Of a stretch of DNA of 64,000 bases, positions 9,628 through 19,495 are shown one piece after another. Each line of letters begins with the position of its first letter. The stretch's first letter is position 1. Origin of the DNA: Clostridia bacterium (GTDB taxonomy: Bacteria > Bacillota > Clostridia > Christensenellales > Christensenellaceae); contig JAFXKX010000009.1 in the NCBI GenBank assembly GCA_017531505.1, forward strand, positions 80,154 through 144,153, given 5' to 3'. The notes beneath the pieces are model-generated. The model had not been told where the DNA came from. It worked only from the letters and a program-made list of their open reading frames with translations, and searched no databases. Made by a program: the position numbers and the translations under genes.

Positions 9628-10950
9628 TTATTCTGCTTTGGTCTCTTCTTCTGCCTTGGCAGGTGCAACTACTTTAGCAATAGAGACGAGGTAGCGGCCC
9701 AGAGCGCTGAATGCTGCTCTGTTTTCAATATATTCCATAGAATCTGCATCCAATTCCTTCTTCAGGTCTTCGATGCTCTTCTTCTGTGCTTCAGCAAATT
9801 CACCGAATACTTCGTTCAGATCTTCTTCGGTTGCCTTGATTGCTTCTTTTTCCTTGATGGCATCCAGTACCAACTGGGTCTTTACGCGGCGCTCAGAGCT
9901 GTTCTTGAGCATTTCACGCAGGGATGCTTCGGTCTGACCGGTGAACTGGAAGTACTGTTCCATGGTCATGCCCTGATACATCAGGTTGTAAGCCATTTCG
10001 TTCAGTTCCTGATCGATCTGAGTCTCTACCATAGAAGCGGGGATCTCCACCTTGCATTCGCTGACGATCTTTTCGATAATAGCGCTCTGCAGACGCATGG
10101 TGTTCTGCTCTTCGTTTCTCTTCTGGAGTTTTTCCTTCAGATCTGCTTTGTATTCTTCGAAAGTATCAAATTCAGATACATCCTGTGCAAATTCATCGTT
10201 TGCTTCGGGAACGATCTTTTCCTTGATAGCATTTACGGTAACTGCGAATACAGCTGCCTTACCTGCCAGGGAAGCCTCATGGTACTCAGCGGGGAAGGTT
10301 ACTTCGATATCCTTGGTTTCGCCAACATTCATACCTACTACGCCATCTTCGAAGCCGGGGATAAACATATTGGAACCCAGATCCAGAGACTGTGCTTCTG
10401 CGGTGCCGCCGTCAAACTTAACGCCATCAACGGTGCCGGAGTAGTCAATGATAACTCTGTCGCCCATAGCAGCTGCGCGTTCTACATCTTCATAACGTGC
10501 GTTTGCTTCCAGAGCAGCTTTGACATCGTTTTCTACTGCCTCATCGGTCAGAGCGATTTCTTCGTATTCAACTTCTACACCTGCTGCATAGTCACACAGT
10601 TCTACTTCAGGCTTTACATATACCTGAGCGGTAACAACCATTGCTTCGCCGGCTTTTGCAGATACGATATCAACGTTTTCGGGACGGGATACTACGAACA
10701 GATCCAGTTCCTTTACAGCTGCCATATATGCTTCGGGGAAAGCTTCTTCAAAAGCCTCTTCAAAGAACAGACCTTCACCATAGTACTTTTCCAATACAGC
10801 CTTGGGTGCATGGCCTTTTCTGAAGCCGGGAACCTGCAGTTTGCCCTTGTTCTTCTGATAAGCCTTATTCTCACATGCGCTGAAAAGTTCTGCAGAGATC
10901 TCAAACTCAACCTGAACTTTATTCTTTTCGATTACTTTTACAGTAGCCAT
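9628..10950 (-). CDS. tig: Trigger factor, ribosome-associated chaperone and prolyl isomerase
   Basis: Trigger factor binds the ribosome exit tunnel and shields nascent chains. The 440-residue protein has the N-terminal ribosome-binding domain with the GFRKGHAP signature, a central FKBP-type PPIase domain (GDRVIIDYSG, DLGSNMFIPGFE), and the helical C-terminal chaperone arms. GGAGG lies six bases before the ATG at 10950. It begins the tig-clpP-clpX unit. A TATAAT-like -10 is present at 11041-11036, but no convincing -35 could be placed. The far C-terminus is Ala/Glu/Lys-rich, as is usual. Confidence 0.96.
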   Translation of the reverse strand: MATVKVIEKNKVQVEFEISAELFSACENKAYQKNKGKLQVPGFRKGHAPKAVLEKYYGEGLFFEEAFEEAFPEAYMAAVKELDLFVVSRPENVDIVSAKAGEAMVVTAQVYVKPEVELCDYAAGVEVEYEEIALTDEAVENDVKAALEANARYEDVERAAAMGDRVIIDYSGTVDGVKFDGGTAEAQSLDLGSNMFIPGFEDGVVGMNVGETKDIEVTFPAEYHEASLAGKAAVFAVTVNAIKEKIVPEANDEFAQDVSEFDTFEEYKADLKEKLQKRNEEQNTMRLQSAIIEKIVSECKVEIPASMVETQIDQELNEMAYNLMYQGMTMEQYFQFTGQTEASLREMLKNSSERRVKTQLVLDAIKEKEAIKATEEDLNEVFGEFAEAQKKSIEDLKKELDADSMEYIENRAAFSALGRYLVSIAKVVAPAKAEEETKAE

Positions 10951-11085
10951 TCTGTTTCCTCCCGCTGCATTTACGCAGCTCCAGTTCATCTTATGATTTT
11001 TATTTTTTGACACACAAAAAAATGCCTATAGGCACATTATAGTTTAGCATAAACCAATTTTGTATGCAATAACTATTTTACGCAT

Positions 11086-11113
11086 AAAAAATCACGGAGA
11101 TTTCTCTCCGTGA
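11086..11113 (-). terminator. Intrinsic terminator of RNase P RNA
   Basis: Nine-base-pair stem TCACGGAGA/TCTCCGTGA with a four-base loop, followed on the minus strand by six T. It lies ten bases after the 3' end of rnpB. An A-run on the other side makes it potentially usable in both directions. Confidence 0.9.
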
Positions 11114-11122
11114 AAAAAAGTA

Positions 11123-11459
11123 GGATCGAGACGGCTCATACGCCGAGTTCTGTTTATATGACCATCTGTCTAGGCCTGTTGTTGCCAACAGGCTCGAGCG
11201 ATTACACGAAGCTTAACGGGCCGCTATTCAATGCTCCTATATCAATCTTGCACCGGACGGGGTTTACAGGGAACCAAAGTTACCATTGGCTCCGGTGAGC
11301 TCTTACCTCGCCTTTCCACCCTTGCAGCTTGCGCTGCGGTATATTTCTGTTGCACTTTCCTTGAAGTCGCCTTCACCGGGCGTTACCCGGCGTCCTGCCC
11401 TGTGGTGCTCGGACGTTCCTCACCTCTTGCGAGCCGCGGTCATTTGTTCCGCTCGATCC
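11123..11459 (-). ncRNA. rnpB: RNase P RNA
   Basis: This is the catalytic RNA that removes 5' leaders from tRNA precursors. The ends are set by the P1 helix: GGATCGAG at the 5' end (11459) pairs with CTCGATCC at the 3' end (11123). Inside, on the minus strand, are the conserved GAGGAACGTCCGAGC block, GAAAGTGCAACAGAAA, GGTAAGAGCTCACC, and the 3' ACAGAACTCGGCGTA segment. The length of about 337 bases suits a bacterial type A RNA. It starts only eight bases after the zinc-ribbon gene stop, so it may be processed from a shared transcript. A clear terminator follows. Confidence 0.93.
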
Positions 11460-11467
11460 AAACTTTG

Positions 11468-12190
11468 TTACAAAACAATCAGTATTCTGCCGCAGTTTTC
11501 ACAGGTTACAATACCGTCCCCTTTCAGGATCCTGCCGGAAACGCCTGCAGGCAGCTGCATATTGCATCCATTGCAGCGGCTGTTTTCCAGTATTGCCACC
11601 GGATTGGGGCGGAATCCCTTAATACGGTTATATTCTGCCAGTATTTCCGGGGAAATATTCTGCGCAGCTTCTTTTACAGCGTTTTCCAACGCCTGTTGTT
11701 CACCGCTTCCGCTATCCAATTCCTTCTGATGCTCTACCTTGAGCATATCGTATTCTTTCTTTGCGGAAAGCATTTTCTGCAGCAATTCACGTACCGTCTT
11801 ATCTGCCTGTTCCACTTCATCATGCATACTCTGCAGATCTTCCTTCAGTTTGCCGGATTTATTGACAACTGCAGTAGCCTGCTTGATCAGTGTCTTTGCC
11901 TGTTCCGCATCCAGTTCATCGTCATCACATTCGCTGTAATAGCTGATGTCCTTTTCCAGTTCTTCCAGTTCTGCTTCCAATCCTGCATACTGTTTTTCAA
12001 TGGACTGCATCTCGCCCTGCATCTGCAGTGCGCGTGCCTCCATATTATTTACTTTCTTCTGGCTGTTTTTCAGATATCTCTGCAACTTTACCAGACGCTT
12101 TCTGGTAGGCGTATCTTTCAGCGCCGCCTTAAACTGATCGAGGGCCATATCCTTCTGCTGATATTCCCACAACTGATTCCATTGTTCCAT
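11468..12190 (-). CDS. Coiled-coil protein with C-terminal C4 zinc ribbon (DUF164/zf-RING_7-like)
   Basis: This 240-residue protein has a long acidic coiled coil over about residues 15-165, then a zinc ribbon with Cys206, Cys209, Cys230 and Cys233 in CNGC and CENC. Members of this family are widespread in bacteria and thought to act in nucleic-acid or ribosome-related work; the precise role is not established. AAGGAGG stands four bases before the ATG. It follows the Nif3-like gene and directly precedes rnpB, an order seen in other Clostridia next to trmK and rpoD. Confidence 0.85.
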   Translation of the reverse strand: MEQWNQLWEYQQKDMALDQFKAALKDTPTRKRLVKLQRYLKNSQKKVNNMEARALQMQGEMQSIEKQYAGLEAELEELEKDISYYSECDDDELDAEQAKTLIKQATAVVNKSGKLKEDLQSMHDEVEQADKTVRELLQKMLSAKKEYDMLKVEHQKELDSGSGEQQALENAVKEAAQNISPEILAEYNRIKGFRPNPVAILENSRCNGCNMQLPAGVSGRILKGDGIVTCENCGRILIVL

Positions 12191-12245
12191 CGGTACCTCC
12201 TTATGCCGTAATTACTCGTCTACTCTTGTCAGATACCCAAAGCGC

Positions 12246-13061
12246 TCATACCACCTGATAGGGGCGCGCTTCAGCTTCGGAGCGTTTTACCGTCAAATTA
12301 TATTGTAACTGAAAAAATTCTTTTTGTAAACACGTGGTCAAATAATCGGAAAACAACACTTCTGTGTCATAATGTCCTGCCTCAAACAGAGCGATCCCCA
12401 GATTGCGTGCTTCCTGATACATATTATGCTTCACTTCACCGGTGATCAATGCATCTGCCCCTGCCCGGACAGTCTCTGCCATAAAGTCTCCTCCGGATCC
12501 TCCCACACAAGCCACCTTTACAATGGGCTTTTCTGTACCTACCATATTTACCGCAGCAGCACCCAGCTTCTGTTTGATATAGTTTGCCGCTTGTTCTGCA
12601 GACATTGTCTGGGGCAGCACCCCCACCGTGCCCGCGATCATAAGCGGCCTGCTCTGATCATCATATCGTTCCACCGCCAGCGGTACTATCTCACTGCAGC
12701 CCAATTTTTGAGCCAATGCAATATTCAGGCCTTGCGGTGCACAGTCAAAGGAAGTATGTGCGCAATAAATGTTGATCCCTGCACGCACCGCCTCCATCGC
12801 CACCCCGCAAACCGGATCATCATACATCCATTTTCCGGGGGCATGGAACAATAACGGATGATGGGACAATACCGTATCTGCCCCGATCCTTTTTGCCTCC
12901 TCCAGCACAGCATATGTCACATCCAGACAAACCAAAATACTGCGGATCTCTTCATGACAACGGATATTCCAGCCGCTGTTATCCCAATCATACGCAGCCT
13001 TCAGGGGCGCATAGTTTTCTACTACATCTGCAAATTGTGCTGTGGTCAATGCCTGTGTCAT
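12246..13061 (-). CDS. Nif3-like dinuclear metal centre protein (YqfO family)
   Basis: This 271-residue protein belongs to the Nif3/YqfO family, hexamers with a two-metal site. The ligand blocks LSHHPLLF, HTSFD, and the C-terminal GHYDTE are visible. The family is often labelled GTP cyclohydrolase I type 2, but the in vivo role is uncertain. Unlike the longer YqfO, it lacks a large inserted PII-like domain beyond a short central section. Its ATG overlaps the trmK stop as ATGA, so the two are translationally coupled, a pairing conserved in Bacillota. Confidence 0.9.
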   Translation of the reverse strand: MTQALTTAQFADVVENYAPLKAAYDWDNSGWNIRCHEEIRSILVCLDVTYAVLEEAKRIGADTVLSHHPLLFHAPGKWMYDDPVCGVAMEAVRAGINIYCAHTSFDCAPQGLNIALAQKLGCSEIVPLAVERYDDQSRPLMIAGTVGVLPQTMSAEQAANYIKQKLGAAAVNMVGTEKPIVKVACVGGSGGDFMAETVRAGADALITGEVKHNMYQEARNLGIALFEAGHYDTEVLFSDYLTTCLQKEFFQLQYNLTVKRSEAEARPYQVV

Positions 13062-13738
13062 AATTGCATTCCTTTCTGCCGGGCGGCTTTATACATATCC
13101 AGACGCACCTGCAATCTGGGAAGTTCGGGACTATCCTGCGCCTGATCTACTATAGTCTGAAATTTGTTGATCATATATTCCATGTATTCCAAAAACCGCT
13201 CTTTGCTGCGCATCAATTCCGGTTTGCCCGTAAAGCATTCTGCAGATGTATATGCCTGCGCCTGTGCAGGAACAATCCGCATAATGGGATAGTATTTTCC
13301 ATCCTCTTCAACGATATCCTCTTCCTCAATGCACAAGTGCATTTGCGGCAGACTGCTTCTTACCAGATCCACATTGCTCTGGGGCGAAATGACCAGCCAA
13401 TCGGCCTTTCTCACAACTTCGGGACGATCCTGTAAAATATGCAGGATCATTTGTCCGCCCATGCCCGATATTACGATCCCTTCGGCTTCACCGGGCTGCA
13501 GCACCTGTATTCCGTCACCTACACGGCACTCTGTCTTATCTGCCAGACCTCGTTCGCTAAATAAAGCCTGTGCTTTTGCTATGGATTTTTCGCTGATATC
13601 CGATGCTATGATCCGTTCTGCCAGCCCACGCCACAATAGCGCAGCGCTGGTCAATCCATGATCTGCGCCGATATCCGCAGCAGTCTTTACCGATTTGCAA
13701 AGATCCACGATCCGTTTGATACGGGTGCTTGTCGTCAT
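13058..13738 (-). CDS. trmK: tRNA (adenine(22)-N1)-methyltransferase TrmK
   Basis: TrmK makes m1A22 in tRNA using S-adenosylmethionine. The 226-residue protein has a Rossmann methyltransferase fold with the SAM motif VKTAADIGADHG, the ASDISEKSI loop, and the catalytic-region GMGGQMI. The ATG at 13738 is preceded by AAAGGAT at good spacing, and the longer reading frame upstream lies in the rpoD terminator. The C-terminal helical part (LEYMEYMINKFQ) is typical. It is coupled to the Nif3-like gene by a four-base overlap. Confidence 0.93.
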   Translation of the reverse strand: MTTSTRIKRIVDLCKSVKTAADIGADHGLTSAALLWRGLAERIIASDISEKSIAKAQALFSERGLADKTECRVGDGIQVLQPGEAEGIVISGMGGQMILHILQDRPEVVRKADWLVISPQSNVDLVRSSLPQMHLCIEEEDIVEEDGKYYPIMRIVPAQAQAYTSAECFTGKPELMRSKERFLEYMEYMINKFQTIVDQAQDSPELPRLQVRLDMYKAARQKGMQL

Positions 13739-13762
13739 TGTCTGTATCCTTTCTTTCTGAAA

Positions 13763-13795
13763 ACAAAAATGACGATGGTTGGTCGTCATTTTTGC
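13763..13795 (-). terminator. Intrinsic terminator after rpoD
   Basis: Ten-base-pair stem AAAATGACGA/TCGTCATTTT with a seven-base loop, then TTTTG on the minus strand. It separates the dgt-dnaG-rpoD unit from trmK. Confidence 0.8.
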
Positions 13796-13798
13796 GGA

Positions 13799-14941
13799 TC
13801 ATTCAAGATAATCTCTTAACTTTTTACTGCGGCTGGGATGGCGCAGCTTGCGCAAAGCCTTTGCCTCGATCTGACGGATACGCTCTCTGGTGACCTGGAA
13901 CTCTTTGCCCACTTCCTCCAGCGTTCTTGCTCTACCGTCATCCAGACCGAATCTCAGTTTCAACACTTTCTTTTCACGGTCGGTCAATGTATCCAATACA
14001 TCCAGCAGCTGCTCTTTGAGCAATGTAAATGCAGCGGCTTCTGCAGGTGCGGGTGCATCTTCATCCGGGATAAAGTCACCCAGATGACTGTCTTCCTCTT
14101 CGCCGATAGGCGTTTCCAAAGATACCGGTTCCTGTGCGATTTTCAAGATCTCGCGCACCTTTTCTTCAGGCATGTCCATTTCTTTGGCCAATTCTTCAGG
14201 AGACGGATCTCTGCCGTATTGCTGCAGCAGCTGACGGGATACACGGATCAATTTATTGATGGTTTCCACCATGTGTACCGGAATACGAATGGTACGTGCC
14301 TGATCTGCGATCGCTCTGGTTATTGCCTGACGGATCCACCATGTTGCATAGGTAGAGAACTTGTACCCCTTGGTATAGTCAAACTTTTCAACCGCCTTGA
14401 TCAGACCCAGATTACCTTCCTGAATCAGGTCAAGGAACAACATACCTCTGCCTACATAGCGTTTTGCAATACTGACAACCAGTCTCAGGTTTGCCTCAGC
14501 CAGTTTCTGCTTGGCATACTCGTCGCCCTCGCTCATACGGATCGCCAAATCGCGCTCTTCATCAGCAGACAACAGCGGCACCTTACCGATCTCCTTGAGA
14601 TACATACGCACCGGGTCATCGATACTGATCGTATCCGGTACCAGACTCTCCAGATTGCCTTCCTTGCTGCCTTCGTTTTCTTTCATCAAATCCTTATCGG
14701 CTTCCAGATCGGCATCATCTTCGATGATTTCAATATTCAGGCTTTCCAGCGCATCGTAGAGCTTATCCATCTCTTCTGCCTTGACATTCACGCCTTCCAG
14801 CATATCGGCCATCTCTTTACTGGAAATGGACCCTTTTTCTTTGGCAAAGGCCAACAGTTTACGAACAGCTTCCCGCTTATCGTTGCGTGGCTGCCGTGTC
14901 TGTTTTTCACCCTTATCCTGTTTTGTGGTAGCTTTACTCAA
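13799..14941 (-). CDS. rpoD: Primary RNA polymerase sigma factor (sigma A / RpoD)
   Basis: This is the housekeeping sigma factor. The 380-residue protein has a short region 1.1, region 1.2 ([11 protein letters not shown]), region 2 with the -10 recognition and melting stretch ([19 protein letters not shown]), region 3, and region 4 with the -35 helix-turn-helix ([20 protein letters not shown]). The start is debatable: TTG at 14941 has AGAAGG eight bases upstream, while GTG at 14950 overlaps the dnaG stop but has no spacing to that site. The dnaG-rpoD order is the classic macromolecular-synthesis arrangement of Gram-positives. Confidence 0.97.
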   Translation of the reverse strand: MSKATTKQDKGEKQTRQPRNDKREAVRKLLAFAKEKGSISSKEMADMLEGVNVKAEEMDKLYDALESLNIEIIEDDADLEADKDLMKENEGSKEGNLESLVPDTISIDDPVRMYLKEIGKVPLLSADEERDLAIRMSEGDEYAKQKLAEANLRLVVSIAKRYVGRGMLFLDLIQEGNLGLIKAVEKFDYTKGYKFSTYATWWIRQAITRAIADQARTIRIPVHMVETINKLIRVSRQLLQQYGRDPSPEELAKEMDMPEEKVREILKIAQEPVSLETPIGEEEDSHLGDFIPDEDAPAPAEAAAFTLLKEQLLDVLDTLTDREKKVLKLRFGLDDGRARTLEEVGKEFQVTRERIRQIEAKALRKLRHPSRSKKLRDYLE

Positions 14942-14946
14942 TCTAT

Positions 14947-16704
14947 TCACCTTCTAAAAAAATTATCGTTCAACTTGTGCAATGATGCATTCAGCATCGA
15001 TACTTCCTTCATTGCCGCAGCCCGTTGTGCAGCATCCATATTCTGCATGGAGGCGATCAAATTATCTCTTTTTTCTTTCAACCGACCGATCTCGATCCGC
15101 TTGATCAATGTCTCGGCATAATCATCTGCCGCAGTTCCTTCGGGAATATCCTGATGCAGTTTTTCGGCCAATTGTCCACTCTCCACAGAAAACACGGATA
15201 ATAATTCGGCACAAGTAGGCAAAATTCCTTTTTTTATTTCCTCAAAAATGTGAAAAATTATTTTTTTATGCAGTTCCTCACGGAATATGTCGGTATACCG
15301 CTCGGAATTATTCTGCAGCAAGTCCGGGCGCTCCATGATCAAGGCGATGAGTTTTTCCTCGTCTGTACTTTCTTTTGCGAACGGCACTTTCTCTTCTGCG
15401 GGCAGATCGCTCTTCTTTTCGGTCCGTTCCTTGCCCATTTGCTTATACAGACTGTTTTCACTAAGGCCTGTATCCATCGCCAGATGGCGTACATACCGTT
15501 CCTTTTCCAGTTCGTTTTCCAATTTGCTAATGATCTCTACGGCGCGCGTTGCATATTCCACTACCTGATCCGCTTCATCCAGATCAAAGTCTCGCTTCAA
15601 TGCCCGGAGTTTGAATTCCGTACCGCTCAGCGACTCTTTTGCAAGCTTGACAAACATATCTTTGCCATATTTCTTCGCCACATCATCGGGATCCAATCCA
15701 TCCGGCATCACCATCACCGAGATTTTTATACCGTCTGCCTGCAGCATATCGATGGCACGCAGTGAGGCATTGATACCGGCATTATCGCCGTCATAACACA
15801 GATACACCCGATTGGTATATTTCTTGATCAGACGGATCTGTTCTTTAGTCAACGCCGTACCCAAGGAAGCCACTGCATTGTCAATACCCACCGCACGCAA
15901 TCCTACTACATCCATATACCCTTCTGTCAGTATGATGTTTTTGAGATTGTGCTTTTTCCGTACCTGATTCAACGCATATAAATGATACCGTTTATTGAAC
16001 AGATACGTTTCTCCGCTGTTCAGATACTTGGGTTCGCCTTGATCCATAACACGGCCGCCAAAACCAATGACATCTCCAAAGGCATTCTGAATCGGGAACA
16101 TAACGCGATTTCTGAAAAAGTCATAGTTTTTACCGTCCCGGGAGCGAACCACACCCGCATCCATCATTTCACGCAGCGAATATCCCTTTGCCGATAAAAA
16201 CCGATAAGCGTCATCGTAGGCATCTTTTGCATAGCCGATTCCATAGGTCCGGATCACATTTGCGATCTTGCGTTTGTGCAAATACTCTACCGCAGCCTTA
16301 CCGCCCGGCCCCTTCAGATTATCGTGATAATGCAGTGCCAGTTCTTTCATCATGCCCTGCAAGCGCTTTGTATATTCGCGTTTCTTCTGATAGGCCTCGT
16401 TATCCTGCACTTCGGGCATTTCCATCCCTACACGCTCCGCAAGAAATTCGATGGCTTCCATGTAGGACATCTTTTCCTGCTCCATGATAAAGTTGACTAC
16501 ACCGCCACCTTTTTTACAGGAAAAACAATAGAACATCTGCTTTTCGGGAGTAACACAAAAGGACGGATTTTTTTCCGCATGCCAGGGGCAAGCCGCCCAT
16601 AACCGTGTACCCTTCTTTTCCAGATGCACATATTCGCCGATCACATCGACAATATCATTTTTGTCCAACAGCTGCGAGAGCCATTCATCATTGAATCTAG
16701 CCAA
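14947..16704 (-). CDS. dnaG: DNA primase DnaG
   Basis: DnaG makes RNA primers for replication. The 585-residue protein has a CHC2 zinc finger (Cys39, His42, Cys60, Cys63), the TOPRIM core with EGYMDVVGL and CYDGDNAG, and a C-terminal helicase-binding region ending near residue 585. The zinc finger reads CPWH instead of the common CPFH, a conservative change. It precedes rpoD with a stop-start overlap or close coupling and follows dgt by nine bases, so the three probably form one unit. Confidence 0.97.
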   Translation of the reverse strand: MARFNDEWLSQLLDKNDIVDVIGEYVHLEKKGTRLWAACPWHAEKNPSFCVTPEKQMFYCFSCKKGGGVVNFIMEQEKMSYMEAIEFLAERVGMEMPEVQDNEAYQKKREYTKRLQGMMKELALHYHDNLKGPGGKAAVEYLHKRKIANVIRTYGIGYAKDAYDDAYRFLSAKGYSLREMMDAGVVRSRDGKNYDFFRNRVMFPIQNAFGDVIGFGGRVMDQGEPKYLNSGETYLFNKRYHLYALNQVRKKHNLKNIILTEGYMDVVGLRAVGIDNAVASLGTALTKEQIRLIKKYTNRVYLCYDGDNAGINASLRAIDMLQADGIKISVMVMPDGLDPDDVAKKYGKDMFVKLAKESLSGTEFKLRALKRDFDLDEADQVVEYATRAVEIISKLENELEKERYVRHLAMDTGLSENSLYKQMGKERTEKKSDLPAEEKVPFAKESTDEEKLIALIMERPDLLQNNSERYTDIFREELHKKIIFHIFEEIKKGILPTCAELLSVFSVESGQLAEKLHQDIPEGTAADDYAETLIKRIEIGRLKEKRDNLIASMQNMDAAQRAAAMKEVSMLNASLHKLNDNFFRR

Positions 16705-16713
16705 AACCTACTC

Positions 16714-17730
16714 CTATAATAATGCCCAGCCATGGGGCACAAAAAACTCCTGAAACTTCATGACGGCAAACTTATCCGTCATGCCTGCGATATAGTCTGC
16801 GATACATACCATCAGACCATCCCGCTCTATATGGATCCGTTCATCTTCCGGCAGCGCTTCCGGATGCTTCATATAATATTCCATCAGCAGGAAGATGACA
16901 TCCTTGACTTTCTTTTCTTCTTCTTTGGCGGGGCTGCCCACATACACTTCCTGAAACATATATTCACGCAGCCGATCGGTCGCCCATGCAACATCCTTGC
17001 TCATACACAGTTTGGGTTTGCCGAAACTCTGCTCCACAATATCGGTGATCATAGTATTCAGCCGTTCGCTGTGCCCTCTACCCAGAATGTCCATACACTC
17101 CTTTGGCAAATCATCAATGGTGATGATCCCGGCTCGCAATGCGTCGTCAATATCATGATTGAGATACGCAATGCGGTCTGCAAAATTGACAGCCATACCT
17201 TCCAGCGTTTCAGGTGTTCTGCTCTTTTTATGATTGAGGATACCGTCCCGTACTTCATAAGTCAGATTAAGACCCTTCCCGTTTTCCAAGGTATCCACAA
17301 TACGCAGACTTTGCTCATTATGCCAAAATTCCAGATCGATATTATTTTCCCGATAAAACTGTGTGATCGCCACCTCACCGGCATGTCCGAAGGGAGTATG
17401 CCCCAAATCATGTCCCAAAGCCGCCGCTTCGGTCAGATCTTCATTCAGCGCAAGGCACCGCGCAATGGTGCGGGAGATTTGTGCGACTTCCAGCGTATGT
17501 GTGAGCCGCGTACGATAGTGGCTGCCTTCGGGGTTGATAAATACCTGTGTCTTATCCTTTAACCGACGGAATGCTTTGCAATGGATGATGCGGTCACGAT
17601 CGCGCATATACTCGGTACGCATATCGCTCTCTTCAATAGGCGTACGGCGACCTTTGCTGTTTTCGCACAGCATCGCATAGGGGGAAAGTGTTTCCCGTTC
17701 TCTTTTGTAGAAAACCTCTCTCAGCAGCAT
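16714..17730 (-). CDS. dgt: Deoxyguanosinetriphosphate triphosphohydrolase-like HD protein
   Basis: This is an HD-domain dNTP triphosphohydrolase, releasing deoxynucleoside and tripolyphosphate. The 338-residue protein has the metal-binding residues in RLTHTLEVAQ, GHDLGHTPFGH and a later aspartate in NFADRIAYLNHD. The start MLLREVFYKRERETLSPYA at 17730 has GGAGG five bases upstream; an ATG four codons earlier is spaced too closely to its site. It sits directly upstream of dnaG, as in many Clostridia. The preferred nucleotide cannot be read from the sequence. Confidence 0.92.
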   Translation of the reverse strand: MLLREVFYKRERETLSPYAMLCENSKGRRTPIEESDMRTEYMRDRDRIIHCKAFRRLKDKTQVFINPEGSHYRTRLTHTLEVAQISRTIARCLALNEDLTEAAALGHDLGHTPFGHAGEVAITQFYRENNIDLEFWHNEQSLRIVDTLENGKGLNLTYEVRDGILNHKKSRTPETLEGMAVNFADRIAYLNHDIDDALRAGIITIDDLPKECMDILGRGHSERLNTMITDIVEQSFGKPKLCMSKDVAWATDRLREYMFQEVYVGSPAKEEEKKVKDVIFLLMEYYMKHPEALPEDERIHIERDGLMVCIADYIAGMTDKFAVMKFQEFFVPHGWALL

Positions 17731-17793
17731 AGCATCCTCCATTTCTCCATATTAAGTATTTGACATTTTCGCCAAAATCCCTTTTTTTCATAG

Positions 17794-17824
17794 AAAAAAC
17801 CGATGCGATGCCGCATCGGTTTTG
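17794..17824 (-). terminator. Intrinsic terminator after rny
   Basis: GC-containing stem AAAACCGATGC/GCATCGGTTTT followed by T-rich sequence on the minus strand, beginning within ten bases of the rny stop. Confidence 0.85.
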
Positions 17825-17830
17825 TTCTTC

Positions 17831-19384
17831 TTATTTTGCGTAGTCTACGACACGCGTTTCTCTGATTACGTTTACCTTGATCTGGCCGGGGTAATCAAGA
17901 TCCTTTTCGATCTTCTTCACGATGTCTCTTGCCAGCAATGCGGTACCGACCTCGTCCACATCATCGGGTTTTACGATGATACGTACTTCTCTGCCGGCCT
18001 GGATTGCGTAAGACTTTTCAACACCCTTGAAGGAGTTCGCTATTTCTTCCAAAGATTCCAGACGTTTTACATAGTTATCAAGAGATTCCCTTCTTGCGCC
18101 GGGCCGCGCTGCAGATACAGCATCTGCTGCCTGCACCAATACTGCCTCGATGGTCTGCGCTTCCACATCACCATGGTGTGCTGCGATCGCATTGACAACA
18201 TCCGGGTTTTCCTTATATTTGGTAGCGAGTTCTGCGCCCAACTGTGTATGGGAGCCTTCCATCTCATGGTCGACTGCCTTACCGATGTCATGCAGCAGAC
18301 CTGCGCGCTTTGCCAAACGGGCATTTGCGCCGATCTCGTCTGCCATGATGCTTGCCAGATGTGCGACTTCCAGAGAATGCTTCAGCACATTCTGACCGTA
18401 ACTGGTACGGTAACGCAATCTGCCCAGCAGCTTGACCAGTTCGGGGTGCAGAGAATGGATACCTACATCAAATACCGCAGCCTCACCGGCTTCACGGATC
18501 TGTGCATCCACTTCCTTCTTCGCCTTATTGACCATTTCTTCAATTCTTGCCGGATGGATTCTGCCGTCAATGATCAGCTTTTCCAATGCAATGCGGGCGA
18601 TTTCCCTGCGAACAGGGTCAAAGCCGGACAAAATGACTGCTTCCGGTGTATCGTCGATGATCAGATCGATTCCTGTAGCGGTCTCGAGTGTACGAATATT
18701 TCTGCCCTCACGACCGATAATTCTACCCTTCATTTCATCGTTGGGCAATGCCACAACAGAAATTGTGGATTCTGCAACATGATCTGCTGCGCAGCGCTGG
18801 ATTGCCAGCGAGAGGATCTCGCGTGCTTTCTTTTCTGCTTCGTCTTTTGCTGCAGTTTCAATATCACGGAGCATTACTGCCATATCACGGCGTGCTTCCT
18901 GCTCCACTTTCTCCAGCAGCAGTTCTTTCGCCTGCTCTGTAGACATCTCGGCGATCTTCTCCAATTCCTGCAATTCCTGAGCCTGCAGGCGCTTGATCTC
19001 CTCTTTGGTAGCGGCGATCTCTTTGAGTCGAGCATCGAGTTTTTCATTTTTCTTATCGGCAAGCTCGTTTTTCTTATCAAGTGCTTCCTCTCTTGCAAGA
19101 AGCCGCTTTTCCATCTTAGCCTGCTCGTTTCGTCTGTCTTTGGATTCTTTATCAAACTCTGTTCTGAGTCTGTGGACCTCTTCTTTTGCTTCCAATACCG
19201 TTTCCTTACGGATCGCTTCTGCCTTCTTCTGTGCATCTTCGATCAATTTTACAACGGTCTCTTCGGCCCGGCCTATCTTCTTTTCTGCGATGTTCTTTCT
19301 GTAAGCATAGCCGATTGCCACACCTATCAGGATACCAACAACGCCTCCGAGGATAGCCCATATTACCATGTTAGTCTTTGGCAC
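17831..19384 (-). CDS. rny: Ribonuclease Y
   Basis: RNase Y is a membrane-anchored endoribonuclease that starts mRNA decay in many Gram-positives. The 517-residue protein has an N-terminal transmembrane helix (about 7-27), a long coiled coil (about 30-200), a KH domain with [11 protein letters not shown], and an HD domain with HSLEVAHL and [12 protein letters not shown]. The start may be GTG 19384, which lies right against GGGAGG, or ATG 19369, 14 bases from it; neither is ideal. It has its own strong promoter and terminator, so it is a single-gene unit. Confidence 0.96.
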   Translation of the reverse strand: MPKTNMVIWAILGGVVGILIGVAIGYAYRKNIAEKKIGRAEETVVKLIEDAQKKAEAIRKETVLEAKEEVHRLRTEFDKESKDRRNEQAKMEKRLLAREEALDKKNELADKKNEKLDARLKEIAATKEEIKRLQAQELQELEKIAEMSTEQAKELLLEKVEQEARRDMAVMLRDIETAAKDEAEKKAREILSLAIQRCAADHVAESTISVVALPNDEMKGRIIGREGRNIRTLETATGIDLIIDDTPEAVILSGFDPVRREIARIALEKLIIDGRIHPARIEEMVNKAKKEVDAQIREAGEAAVFDVGIHSLHPELVKLLGRLRYRTSYGQNVLKHSLEVAHLASIMADEIGANARLAKRAGLLHDIGKAVDHEMEGSHTQLGAELATKYKENPDVVNAIAAHHGDVEAQTIEAVLVQAADAVSAARPGARRESLDNYVKRLESLEEIANSFKGVEKSYAIQAGREVRIIVKPDDVDEVGTALLARDIVKKIEKDLDYPGQIKVNVIRETRVVDYAK

Positions 19385-19465
19385 CTCCCTTTCTTCGCCA
19401 ATACTTGTTTATATCACACTTCCAAATCTGAATGTTCAGTTAATTTGTTAATGCTTTATTTATAT

Positions 19466-19494
19466 ATTTTAGTACAATCCGACTATGTTGTCAA
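19466..19494 (-). promoter_or_regulatory. Strong sigma-A promoter for rny
   Basis: Minus strand: -35 TTGACA (19494-19489), spacer 17 bases, -10 TAAAAT (19471-19466). It stands about 80 bases before the rny start, abutting the end of the flavoprotein gene. Confidence 0.8.
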
Positions 19495-19495
19495 T

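Noticed and set aside
11023..11034. TGCCTATAGGCA palindrome plus T-run just before tig
   Set aside because: Twelve-base palindrome lies at the expected transcription start of tig with a very short stem; too weak and misplaced for a terminator, and no regulator can be named.
13739..13789. Upstream extension of trmK into the rpoD terminator
   Set aside because: The extension is translated from the terminator stem; the ATG at 13738 has AAAGGAT at proper spacing.
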